The notes under the pieces were generated by a model. That model did no database searches and was not told the DNA's origin. It saw nothing but the letters and a program-made list of their open reading frames with translations. A stretch of DNA of 34,873 nt from a candidate division KSB1 bacterium (lineage in GTDB: Bacteria > Zhuqueibacterota > Zhuqueibacteria > Oleimicrobiales > Geothermoviventaceae): positions 1 through 34,873 of the forward strand of contig JAPDPT010000035.1 in assembly GCA_034506315.1 (NCBI GenBank). Direction: 5' to 3'. Shown one piece after another: positions 34,724 through 34,873 of the stretch (within the stretch, counting starts at the first letter, position 1; the number at the start of each line of letters is the position of its first letter). The translations under genes and the position numbers were made by a program.

Positions 34724-34873
34724 TCAGCGGTCGTTACTGATCGATTCGGGCCGCGCGGCAAGGCTCTCGGGATGTACCGCGTAACGAGCGACGGGGCGAA
34801 CGCGCAGCCGATCCGCAACGGGAAGAATAACCGTGAACGTCGTCCCCTTGCCCAAGGTGCTGTCGACCAGAAT
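34724..34873 (-). CDS. C-terminal end of a sensor histidine kinase (partial)
   Basis: The minus strand is open from the right window edge to TGA at 34726-34724, giving 49 residues. The peptide begins ILVDSTLGKGTTFTVILPVA, the last ATP-lid/beta-strand segment of a HATPase_c domain (S-x-x-G-x-G-T-x-F-x-V-x-L-P), followed by about 30 basic, unstructured residues. The start and sensor part lie outside the window. Confidence 0.8.
   Translation of the reverse strand: MLVDSTLGKGTTFTVILPVADRLRVRPVARYAVHPESLAARPESISNDR

Noticed and set aside
34179..34784. A 201-codon plus-strand frame at the right end
   Set aside because: Overlaps the pyrK start, its promoter and the histidine kinase end; Arg/Gly/Pro-rich with no domain and no ribosome site.
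1..34873. CRISPR arrays, insertion sequences, prophage genes, integrases
   Set aside because: No spaced short direct repeats, transposase/integrase motifs or terminal inverted repeats were found in any frame examined.

Overview
The window is GC-rich bacterial DNA. Four secreted proteins end in the same type of C-terminal module (QNYPNPFN motif near its start, a Y-x-L/M-x-x-G-x core, basic/hydrophobic last residues), which is the type A sorting domain of the type IX secretion system (T9SS). Together with a CarboxypepD_reg/TonB-dependent receptor and xylanases, this points to the FCB group, most likely a Calditrichota/KSB1-like or related candidate phylum rather than a classical Bacteroidetes. 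The taxonomic call is inference from domain style only.

Bases 345-15648 (all plus strand) form a polysaccharide, probably xylan, locus. A strong sigma70-type promoter (345-373) is followed by a roughly 280-nt leader rich in hairpins, then a TonB-dependent receptor, a T9SS-sorted beta-helix protein, and a T9SS-sorted protein made of three tandem ~259-residue units of unrecognised family. A strong intrinsic terminator (8386-8420) separates these from a GH10 xylanase with a FIVAR-like module, a second beta-helix protein, a small exported protein with two DxDxDG-like calcium loops, a second GH10 enzyme with an FN3-like domain, and an exported alpha/beta-hydrolase esterase. The likely division of labour is surface capture and uptake (first three genes) and depolymerisation/de-esterification (the rest). 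No SusD-like partner is visible.

Bases 15657-21481 (all minus strand) carry housekeeping-type clusters: cold-shock protein, P1-family peptidase, YdjM/DUF457-like membrane protein and YkgJ-type cysteine-cluster protein (tightly packed, with stop/start overlaps); then a sugar-phosphate isomerase/epimerase plus an UPF0282-type metallo-beta-lactamase-fold hydrolase; then an exported TPR protein. Bases 21610-27604 (plus) hold uvrA, a MATE transporter and a Tat-exported Gfo/Idh/MocA oxidoreductase closed by an intrinsic terminator. Bases 27774-34873 (minus) hold a large exported FG-GAP/VCBS beta-propeller protein, the overlapping cluster pyrK-pyrD-cdsA-mobB, and the last 49 codons of a sensor histidine kinase running off the window edge.

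The most unusual signals are (i) the triple-repeat T9SS cargo, whose first two units are written in a sharply different, C-poor, G/T-rich codon style and are nearly identical to each other over long stretches, (ii) the multi-hairpin leader of the receptor operon, and (iii) a recurrent promoter form TTG---N17-TA---T seen before five genes. No CRISPR array, IS element, prophage or tRNA/rRNA gene was found.
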